DNA of 64,000 bases from RUG12461 sp045657665 (GCA_045657665.1 JAZOTN010000020.1:217652-281651), one strand, 5' to 3'; shown: positions 26,044 to 34,811, numbered from the stretch's first letter. Notes: generated by a model from the sequence alone, not told the origin. A program made the numbers and translations.

Positions 26044-29000
26044 TCACCATTGCTGCCCCTGGAAGTTATTCTGCTGCCACTGCTGCTGTTGCTGTTGTTG
26101 CTGCTGACGGGCTTTTTCCTCATTTCTCTGACCAAGCATGGTCTTGATCACGACGGTATTGCAGCCCTTTACTTTGCCGTTTTGAGACCCCCGGATGGCA
26201 TATTTCATCTGCTCATAGGGAACAAAATCATAGTTTCCGGAAACGTCTCCTTCCGCGTCCTTCTCCACGTTCCCGTCCGGGCCGATATGTCCCACACCTC
26301 CGGTGTCCTTCACCAGAAAGCCCGCAATAGCGTTTCCCTCCATGACCACGCCGCAGACATTGATGGAATGGTTGGTAAATTTATCTCCCGCCTCCAGCTG
26401 CGTATTGGGATCATTCAGATCCTGCCACAGCTTCTCGCCGTCCACGTCGGTCATGATGGTATTGCCCTTCATCAGCTCCTCTTTCCATACATTGAAGATG
26501 GTCTCGGCGGAAACATTATCATCCTTGATATTTTCCTTCTCTTCACTTTCGAGGCCGTATGCCTCCATCATGATGGGCAGGTAATTGATAGCCGATCCGC
26601 CGCATCTCTGGAAATTGATGACCTTGGACATGACCACCTCACCGTCTTTTTTGATGGTCTCGCCCATGCTGTCACGCTCCGGATGGTAGACTTCATTGGC
26701 ATACTGCATCTCCATACACTGATCTACAGCGATATTGGCCGTGGTGATCATATTTCCGTCATAAGCGATGTTGATGGCCTCCGCGGTACTGGAGAGGCTG
26801 CAGGTGCCGCCGTATTCCTTGTTATTGTTGGCTGCCTGCCACTTGATGGTACGGCTGTGATTGTTGGGATTGGGATATACCAACACGGTCTTTTTCCAGC
26901 CGTTTTTATCCGTGAGCTCCACCCAGGCATAATCTTCTTTTCTCTCTCCGGTATTATCCGGAAGCGTTTTGATGTGGTAATTCGCAAGCTGAATGGGGGC
27001 ATTGGTCTGAGCATCATAAAGGTTCTTCAGGGGAAGCTGACCGTTATTCTGTGCCTTCTTCTCCGAGATCCGGAATCTGTTCAGCAGACCAAGACCCATA
27101 GGGGGATTCTTCTTCCTCAAAGCCTGGTATTCTGCCTTTGTCATCAGTTCCGGCGTTAACGGCCGATTGTATTTCTGTTTGTATTCCTTCAGCCTCTTGA
27201 TATACTCGAATCTACCCTGCTGGGTCTTCATATCCAGGCCGTCTGTCATGCTGAGGCTGTCCTGATACTGCTGGGCAAACATGGGGTTCCTCGTGATGGA
27301 AGCACGATTGAACTGCATGCGCTTTTCCGCATTGTTGACTTCCTTGATCTCCTGATCCATGGCCTGTTTCCGGCGCAGCTGATTCCGTTCGGCATTCCGG
27401 TTTTCCTTGACGCGGAATTTGATATCATTGACTTCTTCCAGATATGCGTTCAAGGTATCCTGTGCTTCCTGCTGTGCGTTCACGAATACCTGATCCGTCT
27501 CGACGGCCTTCATGATCTGGCCCAGGCTCCCGATGCAGCGGACAGCATTGTCGATCTCTGTCTTTACTTCCTCCCATCTCTGGGCATCGTAATGATCCTT
27601 CAAAAGCTGAGCTTTCTCCTGTTCCAGTCGGTAAACCGCGTAACGCCGCACTTCCTGCACCTTTCGGATCGCCACAAACCTTCGGATATCCTGATCGGAC
27701 CACATCCCGTGAAGGGCTTCCTTCTGGAGAGTCTTATCCTGGCTGCAAAGATAGCTCCAATAATTCGCCAGTTTGGTCTCCTGAGCAGTAACATCCTCTA
27801 CCTCATTGGTGGTAAAGCAGGGACGGTGGTTCTGCGTCCGCTCCGCGTTTTTGCAGAATTGGTCAAAGTCTTCGGGGCGGTAATTGATCACCGGACCGTT
27901 TTTGACCTTTTCCTTCGCAAGATCCGCCTGTCTGGTGGCAAGAGGTACATCCACGGACTCCTTGCTGAAGGGCATCTGCTGTTGGCGGACATCTGTCCAC
28001 TGGGTGATCCTCCACTGGTTAACCATACGGTTGTTATACTCCGTGATGACCCCGTTCATAACGTCCGAAAGATGATTGATATTAAGTTCCAGAGTTTTTT
28101 TGGTAAGAGCATCCAGCTCCGCGGTTTCCATCTCCTTCCTGAGGCAGCTCAGGGCGTTATTCATGATCTTGATCTGCTCAGACGTCTGACTGGCGATAAG
28201 GTTGAAGGTTTCCACGGTCAGAAGCGGACGCTGAAGAGTCATCGGATCCACCTGACCATTCGGCTCCAGAAAATGACCGGTTGGGCCGGTGACGGAGATG
28301 CTTTTCAACTGATTCTGTATATTCTGCGCTACATAGTAAGTATAACTGGCTAGCTCCTCGATCCTGGCCCCACGGACAAATTTCTTTTTATCTTCATCCG
28401 ACCAGCGGTCCTGGGTGGAAATATTCCGGAGAGTCTGGGATCCCTGAACATAACGGTTCCAGTCCTGCATAAGGATATTGTCCTGCTCACCCTTTTTCCG
28501 ATCCTTTAAGGTCTTGGACTTTTTCCCCTGCTGCTCCGCCTGTTCATAATCCCGTAGCATCTGGGGCTTATTATCCACAGTTCTCAGGAGTCCCTGTTCA
28601 TTGAAGATGGTATACATCTTGGAATAGGAATCCTGCGAGATCCGTTCCTTTCTCTGCTGCTCCCCGAAACCGGCGACGGCGCCGGCCTTGATCTGGTTCA
28701 TGACCTTTTTGATCTGCCTTGCCTGATCGATGCTGCCGTATTTTCCCCAGACCCTGAAGCCAAGCTTCTTATGCTTTTTCTCGTAAGCGTTACACTCTTC
28801 GATGACCTTATCTGCCGCGGCCTCCAGGTTGATATCCTGTTCATTGCCGGAAAGAAGCTCCAGGAAATTGTGGAGGGTGTGACGCAGCTGGATATAGCTC
28901 TTGGAAGTGGACACACGCTTCCCCATGGTCTCGTCATAGTCCATCAGGGTGGAAAGTCCGTTGGCAATAAGCTTCTGATCGCCCTTCAGCTTTTTCTTGG

Positions 29001-29772
29001 TGTCTTCACTCATGGCAACCTGAGACTGGACATACTTCCACTGCTTTTTCTCCTGGTCGGAGATGGGCTGCGCATTCTGCCGGATGAATTTGTTCTGTGG
29101 CGTAAAGGTTCCGCCGCGGCGGACCTGGAAGGTATGGGTCTGGGCGGTGCTGTTGGCCTCCAGAACTCCCACCACTCTCCGCTGCCTTTGCGGCTGCTGT
29201 TGCTGCTGCCGAGGCTGGTTCTGCTGTTGCTGCTGGTGCTGCTGCCACTCATTCAGGGAATAGTATTGATAGACAGGCTCCAGCATGCCCTGCTGATTCA
29301 TCTGGGAACCGGTATAGACCTGAACGCCGGTGACATTTCCCATGTTATCAACCACATAGGCAGCCCCCTGAGGAAGCTGTCCCAGAACCGGCTGCTGCTG
29401 GGGCGCCTGCTGTACCGGAGCCTGCTGCACCGGCTGCTGCATCTGCGGAACATTGACATTCTGACCCACGTACTGCTGGTTATTGACGTACTGGTTGTCG
29501 ACGTATTGGTTGTTGTCGTACTGGTTATTGACGTACTGGTTGTCGACGTATTGGTTGTTGTCGTACTGATTATTGTCGTAGTCGTAATCCTCCACGGGAG
29601 CCGGCTGCGGCGGCGGTGGCGGTGGCGGATTCAGATTGATGTTCAGGGGATTCGGACCGGGCACATTGAAATACTGCCCGTTGTTATTCGTCGTATTGAA
29701 TTGGCTTTGATTTTGATTGATCGGCGCTCGATAGAGATTATACGGGTCTCCCCCCCCCGGATACTGTGCCAT
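26044..29772 (-). CDS. Large protein with C-terminal papain-like cysteine protease domain (effector candidate)
   Basis: 1242 aa, no signal peptide. Residues 1-210 are low complexity: Asn/Gln-rich, a run of eight prolines near 50, NQYDNNQYVDNQYVN repeats near 70-100, and poly-Gln stretches. Residues about 230-900 are charged helices. The C-terminus resembles a papain/C39-fold cysteine peptidase: Cys991 in 'GGTCSLSSTAEAINIAY', His1135 in 'NHSINVCGVV' and Asp1156 in 'FLVKDTGG'. The last residues are poly-Gln (RQQQQQQQQQWQQ). It heads an operon with the 150-aa and GNAT-like genes, with the tandem operator about 100 bp upstream of the ATG. A shortened copy at 47823 has lost the catalytic Cys. Export by a specialised apparatus is inference. 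Confidence 0.78.
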   Translation of the reverse strand: MAQYPGGGDPYNLYRAPINQNQSQFNTTNNNGQYFNVPGPNPLNINLNPPPPPPPQPAPVEDYDYDNNQYDNNQYVDNQYVNNQYDNNQYVDNQYVNNQQYVGQNVNVPQMQQPVQQAPVQQAPQQQPVLGQLPQGAAYVVDNMGNVTGVQVYTGSQMNQQGMLEPVYQYYSLNEWQQHQQQQQNQPRQQQQQPQRQRRVVGVLEANSTAQTHTFQVRRGGTFTPQNKFIRQNAQPISDQEKKQWKYVQSQVAMSEDTKKKLKGDQKLIANGLSTLMDYDETMGKRVSTSKSYIQLRHTLHNFLELLSGNEQDINLEAAADKVIEECNAYEKKHKKLGFRVWGKYGSIDQARQIKKVMNQIKAGAVAGFGEQQRKERISQDSYSKMYTIFNEQGLLRTVDNKPQMLRDYEQAEQQGKKSKTLKDRKKGEQDNILMQDWNRYVQGSQTLRNISTQDRWSDEDKKKFVRGARIEELASYTYYVAQNIQNQLKSISVTGPTGHFLEPNGQVDPMTLQRPLLTVETFNLIASQTSEQIKIMNNALSCLRKEMETAELDALTKKTLELNINHLSDVMNGVITEYNNRMVNQWRITQWTDVRQQQMPFSKESVDVPLATRQADLAKEKVKNGPVINYRPEDFDQFCKNAERTQNHRPCFTTNEVEDVTAQETKLANYWSYLCSQDKTLQKEALHGMWSDQDIRRFVAIRKVQEVRRYAVYRLEQEKAQLLKDHYDAQRWEEVKTEIDNAVRCIGSLGQIMKAVETDQVFVNAQQEAQDTLNAYLEEVNDIKFRVKENRNAERNQLRRKQAMDQEIKEVNNAEKRMQFNRASITRNPMFAQQYQDSLSMTDGLDMKTQQGRFEYIKRLKEYKQKYNRPLTPELMTKAEYQALRKKNPPMGLGLLNRFRISEKKAQNNGQLPLKNLYDAQTNAPIQLANYHIKTLPDNTGERKEDYAWVELTDKNGWKKTVLVYPNPNNHSRTIKWQAANNNKEYGGTCSLSSTAEAINIAYDGNMITTANIAVDQCMEMQYANEVYHPERDSMGETIKKDGEVVMSKVINFQRCGGSAINYLPIMMEAYGLESEEKENIKDDNVSAETIFNVWKEELMKGNTIMTDVDGEKLWQDLNDPNTQLEAGDKFTNHSINVCGVVMEGNAIAGFLVKDTGGVGHIGPDGNVEKDAEGDVSGNYDFVPYEQMKYAIRGSQNGKVKGCNTVVIKTMLGQRNEEKARQQQQQQQQQWQQNNFQGQQW
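29477..29566. repeat. Two identical 45-bp tandem repeats within the protease gene
   Basis: Two adjacent exact 45-bp units (29477-29521 and 29522-29566) are followed by a partial third. They encode the repeating Asn-Gln-Tyr peptide of the low-complexity N-terminus. Identical units suggest recent slippage or recombination and possible length variation between strains. Confidence 0.9.
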
Positions 29773-29841
29773 AGCGTTCCCTCCTTAACAATGATCTTGC
29801 TGTATCGATACCCCATAATTGATTTAAATGATGTGTTTTCT

Positions 29842-29886
29842 ATTATAGCATGAGAAAGATGATTGGGGTGTGTCACTTATGTGTCA
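29842..29886 (-). promoter_or_regulatory. Promoter with tandem operator for the protease operon
   Basis: Plus-strand heptamers TGTGTCA at 29869-29875 and 29880-29886 with a 4-bp spacer (CTTA). On the transcribed strand they are 21 bp upstream of the extended -10 TGCTATAAT (hexamer 29842-29847), about 70 nt from the ATG at 29772. Nearly the same geometry as at 8614-8657, with an unrelated spacer sequence, so site and -10 are conserved independently. Confidence 0.7.
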
Positions 29887-29936
29887 TTTAGGAGAATGCT
29901 GACAAAGGTCCCGCGCGAACTTCTGTGCAAATCGCA

Positions 29937-29955
29937 CATGCGGCAAAGCCGCATG
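29937..29955. other. Small perfect hairpin after the remnant gene
   Basis: CATGCGGC-aaa-GCCGCATG, an 8-bp perfect stem with a 3-nt loop, 28 nt past the stop at 29983 on the transcribed strand. There is no U-tract, so it is at best a weak terminator or a transcript-stabilising stem. Confidence 0.4.
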
Positions 29956-29982
29956 GCGCTAATGCGACGCCCCCTTTAGATT

Positions 29983-30380
29983 TTAAACCACCATCGGTAA
30001 GATTAATGCATATTCGTCTCCCTCCGGAAGTTTTCCAAACTCCGGCAGAAAGATATGCTCTCCGCCGCTGATGATATGTAAGATACAGAGCGATCGCTCC
30101 GGAAAGATAAAGTCATAAGTAATGCGAAGCTCTTCCTCGTCCGTAAATACCAGAAGGCCCTCACCCTCCGAAAGCTCCGAGGAAAGTCCGAGCTCAGCAA
30201 TGATCTCCTGCAGCTTTTCAAGTCTCTCCTGACGGAACTGCACCGCGCCTGTCTCATCCTCTTCCATGCCGAACAAAAGGCACTCACAGGATACCGCTCT
30301 CCCGTATGGATGATGAACTTCTGAAACTCCCTGATGAGTCCCGTGGCGACGCCATTCCGCCGCGCCTCCGGGATGGAAAG
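29983..30380 (-). pseudogene. Remnant: GNAT fragment joined to the C-terminal half of a 200-aa protein
   Basis: The last 95 codons (30276-29983: GMEEDETG, GLSSELSEGEGLLVF, YDFIFPERSLCILHI, GGEHIFLPEFG) closely match the C-terminal half of the intact protein at 48713-49315. Upstream, in a different frame, 30380-30290 encodes a GNAT loop ('LSIPEARRNGVATGLIREF') with no beginning. Two broken genes therefore seem to be fused, placed behind a copy of the operator promoter. In the decayed duplicate at 47-49 kb the equivalent gene is complete. Residual expression of a 97-aa fragment from a TTG codon is possible but unlikely to matter. Confidence 0.65.
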
Positions 30381-30421
30381 GCCGCTTGAAAATTTAATCT
30401 TTTTTTCTTTTCTACAGGGAA

Positions 30422-30465
30422 ATGATAGCACAGAAAACGCGCTGTGATGTGTCACTTGTGTGTCA
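30422..30465 (-). promoter_or_regulatory. Duplicated operator-promoter copy with altered -10
   Basis: Operator heptamers at 30448-30454 and 30459-30465 (spacer CTTG); the -10 position (30422-30427) reads TATCAT instead of TATAAT. The stretch from about 30388 to 30470 is almost identical to 8575-8660, so the segment was copied rather than evolved separately. It faces only the remnant at 29983-30380. Confidence 0.6.
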
Positions 30466-30484
30466 CCTTGAGGGAGGGGGTAGT

Positions 30485-30542
30485 GAGACAGGGGACAGTT
30501 CTGTGTCGCTTTAAAATGCGACGCAGAACTGTCCCCTGTCTC
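30485..30542. repeat. Palindromic REP-like element
   Basis: 58-bp inverted repeat with core TGTCGC-tttaaaat-GCGACG and arms ending in GAGACAGGGGACAGTT and its complement. It lies 11 nt past the stop of the gene at 30554, in the same place relative to gene end and operator as the 8677 element. Confidence 0.85.
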
Positions 30543-30553
30543 CTCATTAACAA

Positions 30554-30946
30554 TCAGTAATCTTCTTCGTCATTATTTCCTTTATTGTTTCTGCCGGAAG
30601 AATCAACATATCCGTCAACCTTCTTAAGGATTGTAAAATGGAAAACAAGTATAACAATAATAATGATAACAACGGGAACTATCGTTATAAGAACACGTAC
30701 TGTACTGTCCTCGATTGATGATAATACATTCATAACGCCCATTTTATTTAACAGAATAAATACCTCGTATGCCGCAAATGCCAAAAAAGCAATTCCCGAA
30801 ACAATTGAATATTTAGCAAGAGATTCTTCCGTATATCTCCCAATATTTCTGTTATGACCACCATTCTTTTTGACAATCATAATAATTCCTTCGTACAGGA
30901 ACAACACAACAATCACAATATCAATAATATAATCTGACATAATCAA
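30554..30946 (-). CDS. Small membrane protein of the ABC transporter module
   Basis: 130 aa, three predicted transmembrane helices (about 5-23, 45-66 and 88-111), basic loops and an acidic C-terminus (NNKGNNDEEDY). It begins 4 nt after the permease gene stop, so it is the third gene of the AT-rich ABC operon. No family recognised. It could be a small accessory or immunity-type membrane protein of the transporter. Codon use is AT-rich like its two neighbours and unlike the flanking genes. Confidence 0.7.
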   Translation of the reverse strand: MIMSDYIIDIVIVVLFLYEGIIMIVKKNGGHNRNIGRYTEESLAKYSIVSGIAFLAFAAYEVFILLNKMGVMNVLSSIEDSTVRVLITIVPVVIIIIVILVFHFTILKKVDGYVDSSGRNNKGNNDEEDY

Positions 30947-30950
30947 CCTC

Positions 30951-32615
30951 CTAAAATCTTAATGTTCTTATTTTTTTCTCACCTTTCTTAATAACAGACC
31001 GTCTAAGTACCACCATAAGCACAACCAGAATAATCGTAATAACAGCAGGAATAATAAGCATCAATAACGGTTTATCATCTGGAAAGACAGTCGTTGCATA
31101 AATCATTGCCCCCACCATTGCAAATGCTGCTGCTAGATACAAGAAAATTAATCCGCCGCTGTTTTTCTCTGTTGCGCTCTTCTCATTATCCCAATTGACC
31201 GTTGCCTTTTTATATCCCGTTAACATATCCGCATATATAAACACCTCCACAGTAACAAAAGTCATGACAACCGGAATGATTGCATAATAAACAGGTACAT
31301 GAAATATGATATCTAAAACAACAGCTATGATCGCCACATAAACCGTTGTAGAAATCTGATGGATCCTCTCGGCAATGGAAAGTTTGGCTTTAATCTGTGA
31401 TGCATAAGATACCGGTATTTGCTTCATCACAGGGAAAGAATTGCCTTCTCTGGACAATGAAGAATACGCAATTGTGGAATAAAGCATCGGTAGAATAAGG
31501 ATGATAAAAAGCAGTGCCGCAGTAATATAGAGCGTGAATTTAATATGTAAAAATGTCTGCGATACTGTATTTGCTTCCTCAGCGAATATCACCGCAAAAG
31601 ATGGCGCTGTCGTTCTGAATAATACGATCGCGAGTATGGGCCACAGGAATCCAACAACAAAATTATTAAGAGAATAAGTCGGATTTCTGCTGACCATTTT
31701 AAACTCTTTGCTTATCAACGCTTTCAGTGCATCTTTTTTCGTACTGGCTTTACGAATCGCCTCATCATCCAGTATCCTGCCACCAATGGTTGTATTTTGC
31801 ATATTAAGTGCACCTTGCAAATATAATGACTTCGCAACGATGACAAATATGAATACCGTACCAGCCATAATTGCCAAATCAATCAGAAGGCTTACGATGT
31901 TGCTGCCAACAATAAAATCAACAAGAAAACCTGATACGGGCACAACATATTTCATTTTAGAACCGACTTCAGATACCTTCGTTATGAGAGATACTGTATC
32001 TACATTGTTATTGTCACCACTGGATAAATAAAAGTATATGCAAATCAACAAGAAGGCCGCTATAATCCCTATGTATCGAAGTACATCCATGTTTCTGAAA
32101 AGTTTAACAAAACTCATGATCAGAATAATGACCGTCGCTGTGATAAGCGTTACAAACAACGGATCCAATATCAACTCAAGGACAACAGCTATCCATTCCA
32201 TTGCACCGGCATGTTTCACCAGAGAATAGCCCAGATTAATCGGTACAAAAAACACAAGACCTATTCCGTATGCCATTTTGAGAAATGACATGATTCTAAG
32301 AATTACAATTTCAAAAGAAGAAAGAGGCATGGTGATCAGAAGTTCAATATCTGATGACATATACATACTGTTAATCATCATAAAAAAACCCAGGCAAAGT
32401 GTTACGACACCTGCAACAAATCCACCTATAGAAAGCATGGAGGCAACCCCGCCGACACTTTCTATGTCATCCGCGAACTTATATCCTGCTACGCCAAGCA
32501 AAACGGCCAGTATGATTCCTATAATCATAAAAAGAATGGATTTTGAGCCACCCCTGCCATCTTCTACGGCATTGTTCCTGTTTAACATTTTATATAAGGT
32601 TAATAATCTTTTCAT
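30951..32615 (-). CDS. ABC exporter permease, ABC-2-like
   Basis: 554 aa with about 12-14 hydrophobic helices in two halves and a central basic loop (KKDALKALISKEFKMVSRNPTYSLNNFV) typical of large ABC-2-type permeases of Firmicutes. The start overlaps the ATPase stop by 4 nt. The gene is visibly AT-rich (Ile, Asn and Lys codons ending in A/T), unlike the flanking effector and kinase genes, which suggests separate acquisition. Substrate unknown; such ATPase-permease pairs often export lipids, peptides or antibiotics. Confidence 0.85.
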   Translation of the reverse strand: MKRLLTLYKMLNRNNAVEDGRGGSKSILFMIIGIILAVLLGVAGYKFADDIESVGGVASMLSIGGFVAGVVTLCLGFFMMINSMYMSSDIELLITMPLSSFEIVILRIMSFLKMAYGIGLVFFVPINLGYSLVKHAGAMEWIAVVLELILDPLFVTLITATVIILIMSFVKLFRNMDVLRYIGIIAAFLLICIYFYLSSGDNNNVDTVSLITKVSEVGSKMKYVVPVSGFLVDFIVGSNIVSLLIDLAIMAGTVFIFVIVAKSLYLQGALNMQNTTIGGRILDDEAIRKASTKKDALKALISKEFKMVSRNPTYSLNNFVVGFLWPILAIVLFRTTAPSFAVIFAEEANTVSQTFLHIKFTLYITAALLFIILILPMLYSTIAYSSLSREGNSFPVMKQIPVSYASQIKAKLSIAERIHQISTTVYVAIIAVVLDIIFHVPVYYAIIPVVMTFVTVEVFIYADMLTGYKKATVNWDNEKSATEKNSGGLIFLYLAAAFAMVGAMIYATTVFPDDKPLLMLIIPAVITIILVVLMVVLRRSVIKKGEKKIRTLRF

Positions 32616-33334
32616 ACTTTAATACCGTTCAATTTAAGGAATATTTCCTCAAGATCATCATTTTCGTACTTCTCTTTAAGAGCTTCTACGCTCCCGACAA
32701 ATTGCATTTCACCCTTCTTGATAATAAGAACTTCGTCACATAATTTATCTGCAACCTCAAGTACATGAGTTGAAAAGATCACGGAATTACCTTTAGATAC
32801 ATGCTCCTTCATCATTTGCTTCAGCTCGTAAGCCGATTGTGGATCAAGTCCAAGCATAGGCTCATCAAGAATCCAAATAGAAGGTTCATGAATCAAAGCT
32901 CCGATTATCATTACCTTTTGTCTCATTCCATGCGAATAAGAAAGGATTGTATTATCAAGAGCATCAAATATACCAAGACGAGTTGATATATCCTTTATCT
33001 TCTCAGCCCTTCCCTCTGTCGGAACCTCATATATATCTGCCATAAGATTAATATATTCTATTCCCTTAAGACGAAGAAAATGATCCGGAGAATCAGATAC
33101 ATATCCAAATTGCTTTTTTGCCTCAAGATGATTCCTGGTTATATCGATACCATTAAGTAAAACTGTACCTTCTGTTGGCTTTAATGCCCCCGTTAACATC
33201 TTAAGTGTTGTCGTTTTGCCGGCACCATTGTGACCGATAAAGCCGGTAATATGACCGTCTTTTGCAGTCCATGTTGTATTGTTAACTACGATCTTTTCGC
33301 CAAAAGATTTGGTAAGATTAGTTACTTCAACCAT
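32612..33334 (-). CDS. ABC transporter ATP-binding protein
   Basis: 240 aa, a full ABC ATPase of the CcmA/multidrug class: Walker A GHNGAGKTTT, signature 'LSYSHGMRQKVMII' (variant of LSGGQ), Walker B 'SIWILDEPMLGLDPQ' and switch His in 'VIFSTHVLEVADKL'. The ATG has a GGAGG 6 nt upstream. It energises the permease encoded next (4-nt overlap). A possible -10 (TATACT, near 33398-33403) lies upstream, so the three-gene module may have its own promoter. It shares AT-rich composition with its two partners. Confidence 0.93.
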   Translation of the reverse strand: MVEVTNLTKSFGEKIVVNNTTWTAKDGHITGFIGHNGAGKTTTLKMLTGALKPTEGTVLLNGIDITRNHLEAKKQFGYVSDSPDHFLRLKGIEYINLMADIYEVPTEGRAEKIKDISTRLGIFDALDNTILSYSHGMRQKVMIIGALIHEPSIWILDEPMLGLDPQSAYELKQMMKEHVSKGNSVIFSTHVLEVADKLCDEVLIIKKGEMQFVGSVEALKEKYENDDLEEIFLKLNGIKV

Positions 33335-33534
33335 AAGAACCTCCGTTAAAAAAACGTGTCATTCCAAAAAAAACGGGATGGCATTTGCCACAAGTATAAT
33401 ACATTGCGAGCATGATCATCCTGTTGTGGTTATCAAAGATCTCCGCGACAGGAGCCCCTTTCAACGATATGTTATAAAGTCTTTCCATAATATGGCATAT
33501 CCGCCAATTCTTGTCAACACTGGCATCACAGCAT

Positions 33535-33598
33535 GGCTTTGCAGCTGCAGGGTATGTTCTTTATAAATTGTGCCCTCCATCCCGGCCAGCATGATTCG
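33535..33598 (-). pseudogene. Fragment of a SpoIIE-type phosphatase gene
   Basis: About 21 codons on the minus strand read RIMLAGMEGTIYKEHTLQLQ, which closely follows 'LMLAAMGGMIYKEYTLELQ' in the phosphatase at 34812. No longer frame surrounds it. It is the only coding relic I see in the 334-bp gap 33335-33668, which otherwise holds the ABC operon's upstream region and a copy of the GCATCT-AACAGAT motif. Confidence 0.6.
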
Positions 33599-33627
33599 TT
33601 TCTCTTCCGCCCAAAAGGCTTTGTGTT

Positions 33628-33667
33628 TTTATCTGTTGAGATGCAGTTTCTCGGAAAAGGGATAATT
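33628..33667 (-). promoter_or_regulatory. Copy of the conserved GCATCT-AACAGAT motif
   Basis: The plus strand reads ATCTGTTGAGATGCAGTTTC (33631-33650) followed by a purine-rich run. Fifteen or more positions match sites at 41422 and 47248, which precede the RiPP precursor and ECF-sigma operons. Here the motif lies beside a phosphatase remnant and may be a relic promoter. Confidence 0.4.
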
Positions 33668-33668
33668 A

Positions 33669-34532
33669 TTAATGTATCTCCGCCGTTCCGGTGTCGTAGA
33701 TCAGTCCTGAGTCGCAAAGCGTCCCCCAGCTGAGGACAGTGCAAAGCTGGCCTGCTCCTCCTTCCAGATGAAGATCTCCGGCATCCCAGGGCGCAGTGGT
33801 TCCATAATAACCATATTTGCCGTCAACCGTGTGCCCTACAGACAGAGCGCCGTCATTGATATTATTCGGACCGGACACCTCGTCTCGGGACGGAAAAGCG
33901 GCCTGATCCTCTATAAAGCGCCCGGCAATATCCGAATCATACCCCATTTCGGCCAGCGCCTTAAGTCTGCTGTCATCATCCTCCCCATTCGCAACGATAT
34001 CCAGAACCTTTTTGTACTGGTCTACATCCAGAACGCCTGTCCGAACGGTAGCAGACGATTTGGGAACACTGCGCTCCGAATCGTTTGGATAGCTTCCATC
34101 CGCATCTTTTCCATAACACATCGAATGGCCGCTGTCCCCGCCATCCCGGCTGACATCCAGCGTTCCGGAAAGATCTCCGATCGATGCGATGCTTTCCGGA
34201 AGGAAGCCGCCATAGGGAGGCCAGGCAAGATTAAAATGCAGATCTCCCTGATTGTTATAAAGGACGATGGTTTCTTTTGCATTCTGCGGCGTGATGAGAT
34301 CATAATCCGTTACAGGCCAGCTTTCATCACTGCTTTCCACAAGCGCATAGATCTGCGGACCGGAAAGCTCCGCAAATGTCTTCTCCTGCTCCTCCGGAGT
34401 CATTTGCTTAAACTGCTCATATGTCACATCTTTTTTACCACATCCGGCAAAAGACGCAGCAGTCAGACAAAGCAAAGCAATCAGAACAACACTCCCAATC
34501 CTTATCCGATTTGCAGCTTTTCCTTTTCTCAT
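33669..34532 (-). CDS. Putative lipoprotein
   Basis: 287 aa. I start it at the ATG at 34532, which has GGGAGG 6 nt upstream; a longer frame from 34631 lacks such a site and would bury the signal. The N-terminus has basic residues (KGKAANRIR), a hydrophobic core (VVLIALLCLTAASF) and a lipobox ending AGC, so Cys should be lipidated by the prolipoprotein route. The mature part has no recognised domain; it is Asp/Gly-rich with paired Cys near the end (GQLCTVLSWGTLCDSG). It follows the 58-aa leader-type peptide and the phosphatase at 34812 in the same direction. A surface or immunity role is conjecture. Confidence 0.75.
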   Translation of the reverse strand: MRKGKAANRIRIGSVVLIALLCLTAASFAGCGKKDVTYEQFKQMTPEEQEKTFAELSGPQIYALVESSDESWPVTDYDLITPQNAKETIVLYNNQGDLHFNLAWPPYGGFLPESIASIGDLSGTLDVSRDGGDSGHSMCYGKDADGSYPNDSERSVPKSSATVRTGVLDVDQYKKVLDIVANGEDDDSRLKALAEMGYDSDIAGRFIEDQAAFPSRDEVSGPNNINDGALSVGHTVDGKYGYYGTTAPWDAGDLHLEGGAGQLCTVLSWGTLCDSGLIYDTGTAEIH

Positions 34533-34596
34533 CACGTACCTCCCTTGTTTCGTATTGCTTTCACGTGGACAGGATTCTTTTTTTATGCCTTCCTTT

Positions 34597-34773
34597 TCAC
34601 TTCGGCAAGTCAAAGATTGCACCGCCCGCAACCATATCGGTCAATTCGTCCGGCAGCTCGATCCCCCACTCACCCGCAAGCTTCATTAAATCCTCCATGT
34701 TCTTGCACTCCTTCGCCTGCTCCTTCTGCTCGCCAGTGAGCTTGTCAAGAATAGCGTTCACCGCTTCTTTCAT
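34597..34773 (-). CDS. Short Nif11/NHLP-type leader peptide with double-glycine site
   Basis: 58 aa from the ATG at 34773. The sequence pattern (LTGEQKEQAKECKNMEDLMK, then GIELPDELTDMVAGG) parallels the precursor at 41002 (LDEELKNKLKACKSREEADA, ELSDEIVEIVSGG). The GG site would leave a core of only seven residues, AIFDLPK. Such leaders are cut and exported by C39-peptidase ABC transporters, here presumably the one at 44086-46267. It lies 38 nt after the stop of the phosphatase gene at 34812. The very short core without Cys, Ser or Thr makes radical SAM or lanthionine chemistry doubtful, so it may be a signal peptide or a decayed precursor. Confidence 0.7.
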   Translation of the reverse strand: MKEAVNAILDKLTGEQKEQAKECKNMEDLMKLAGEWGIELPDELTDMVAGGAIFDLPK

Positions 34774-34811
34774 AGATTTCTTTGCTCCTTTTTACTCATA
34801 GCCGCATCCTT

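Noticed and set aside
29477..29566. CRISPR-like short repeats
   Set aside because: Only two adjacent identical 45-bp units plus a partial one, without spacers, inside a coding sequence that reads through as Asn-Gln-Tyr repeats.
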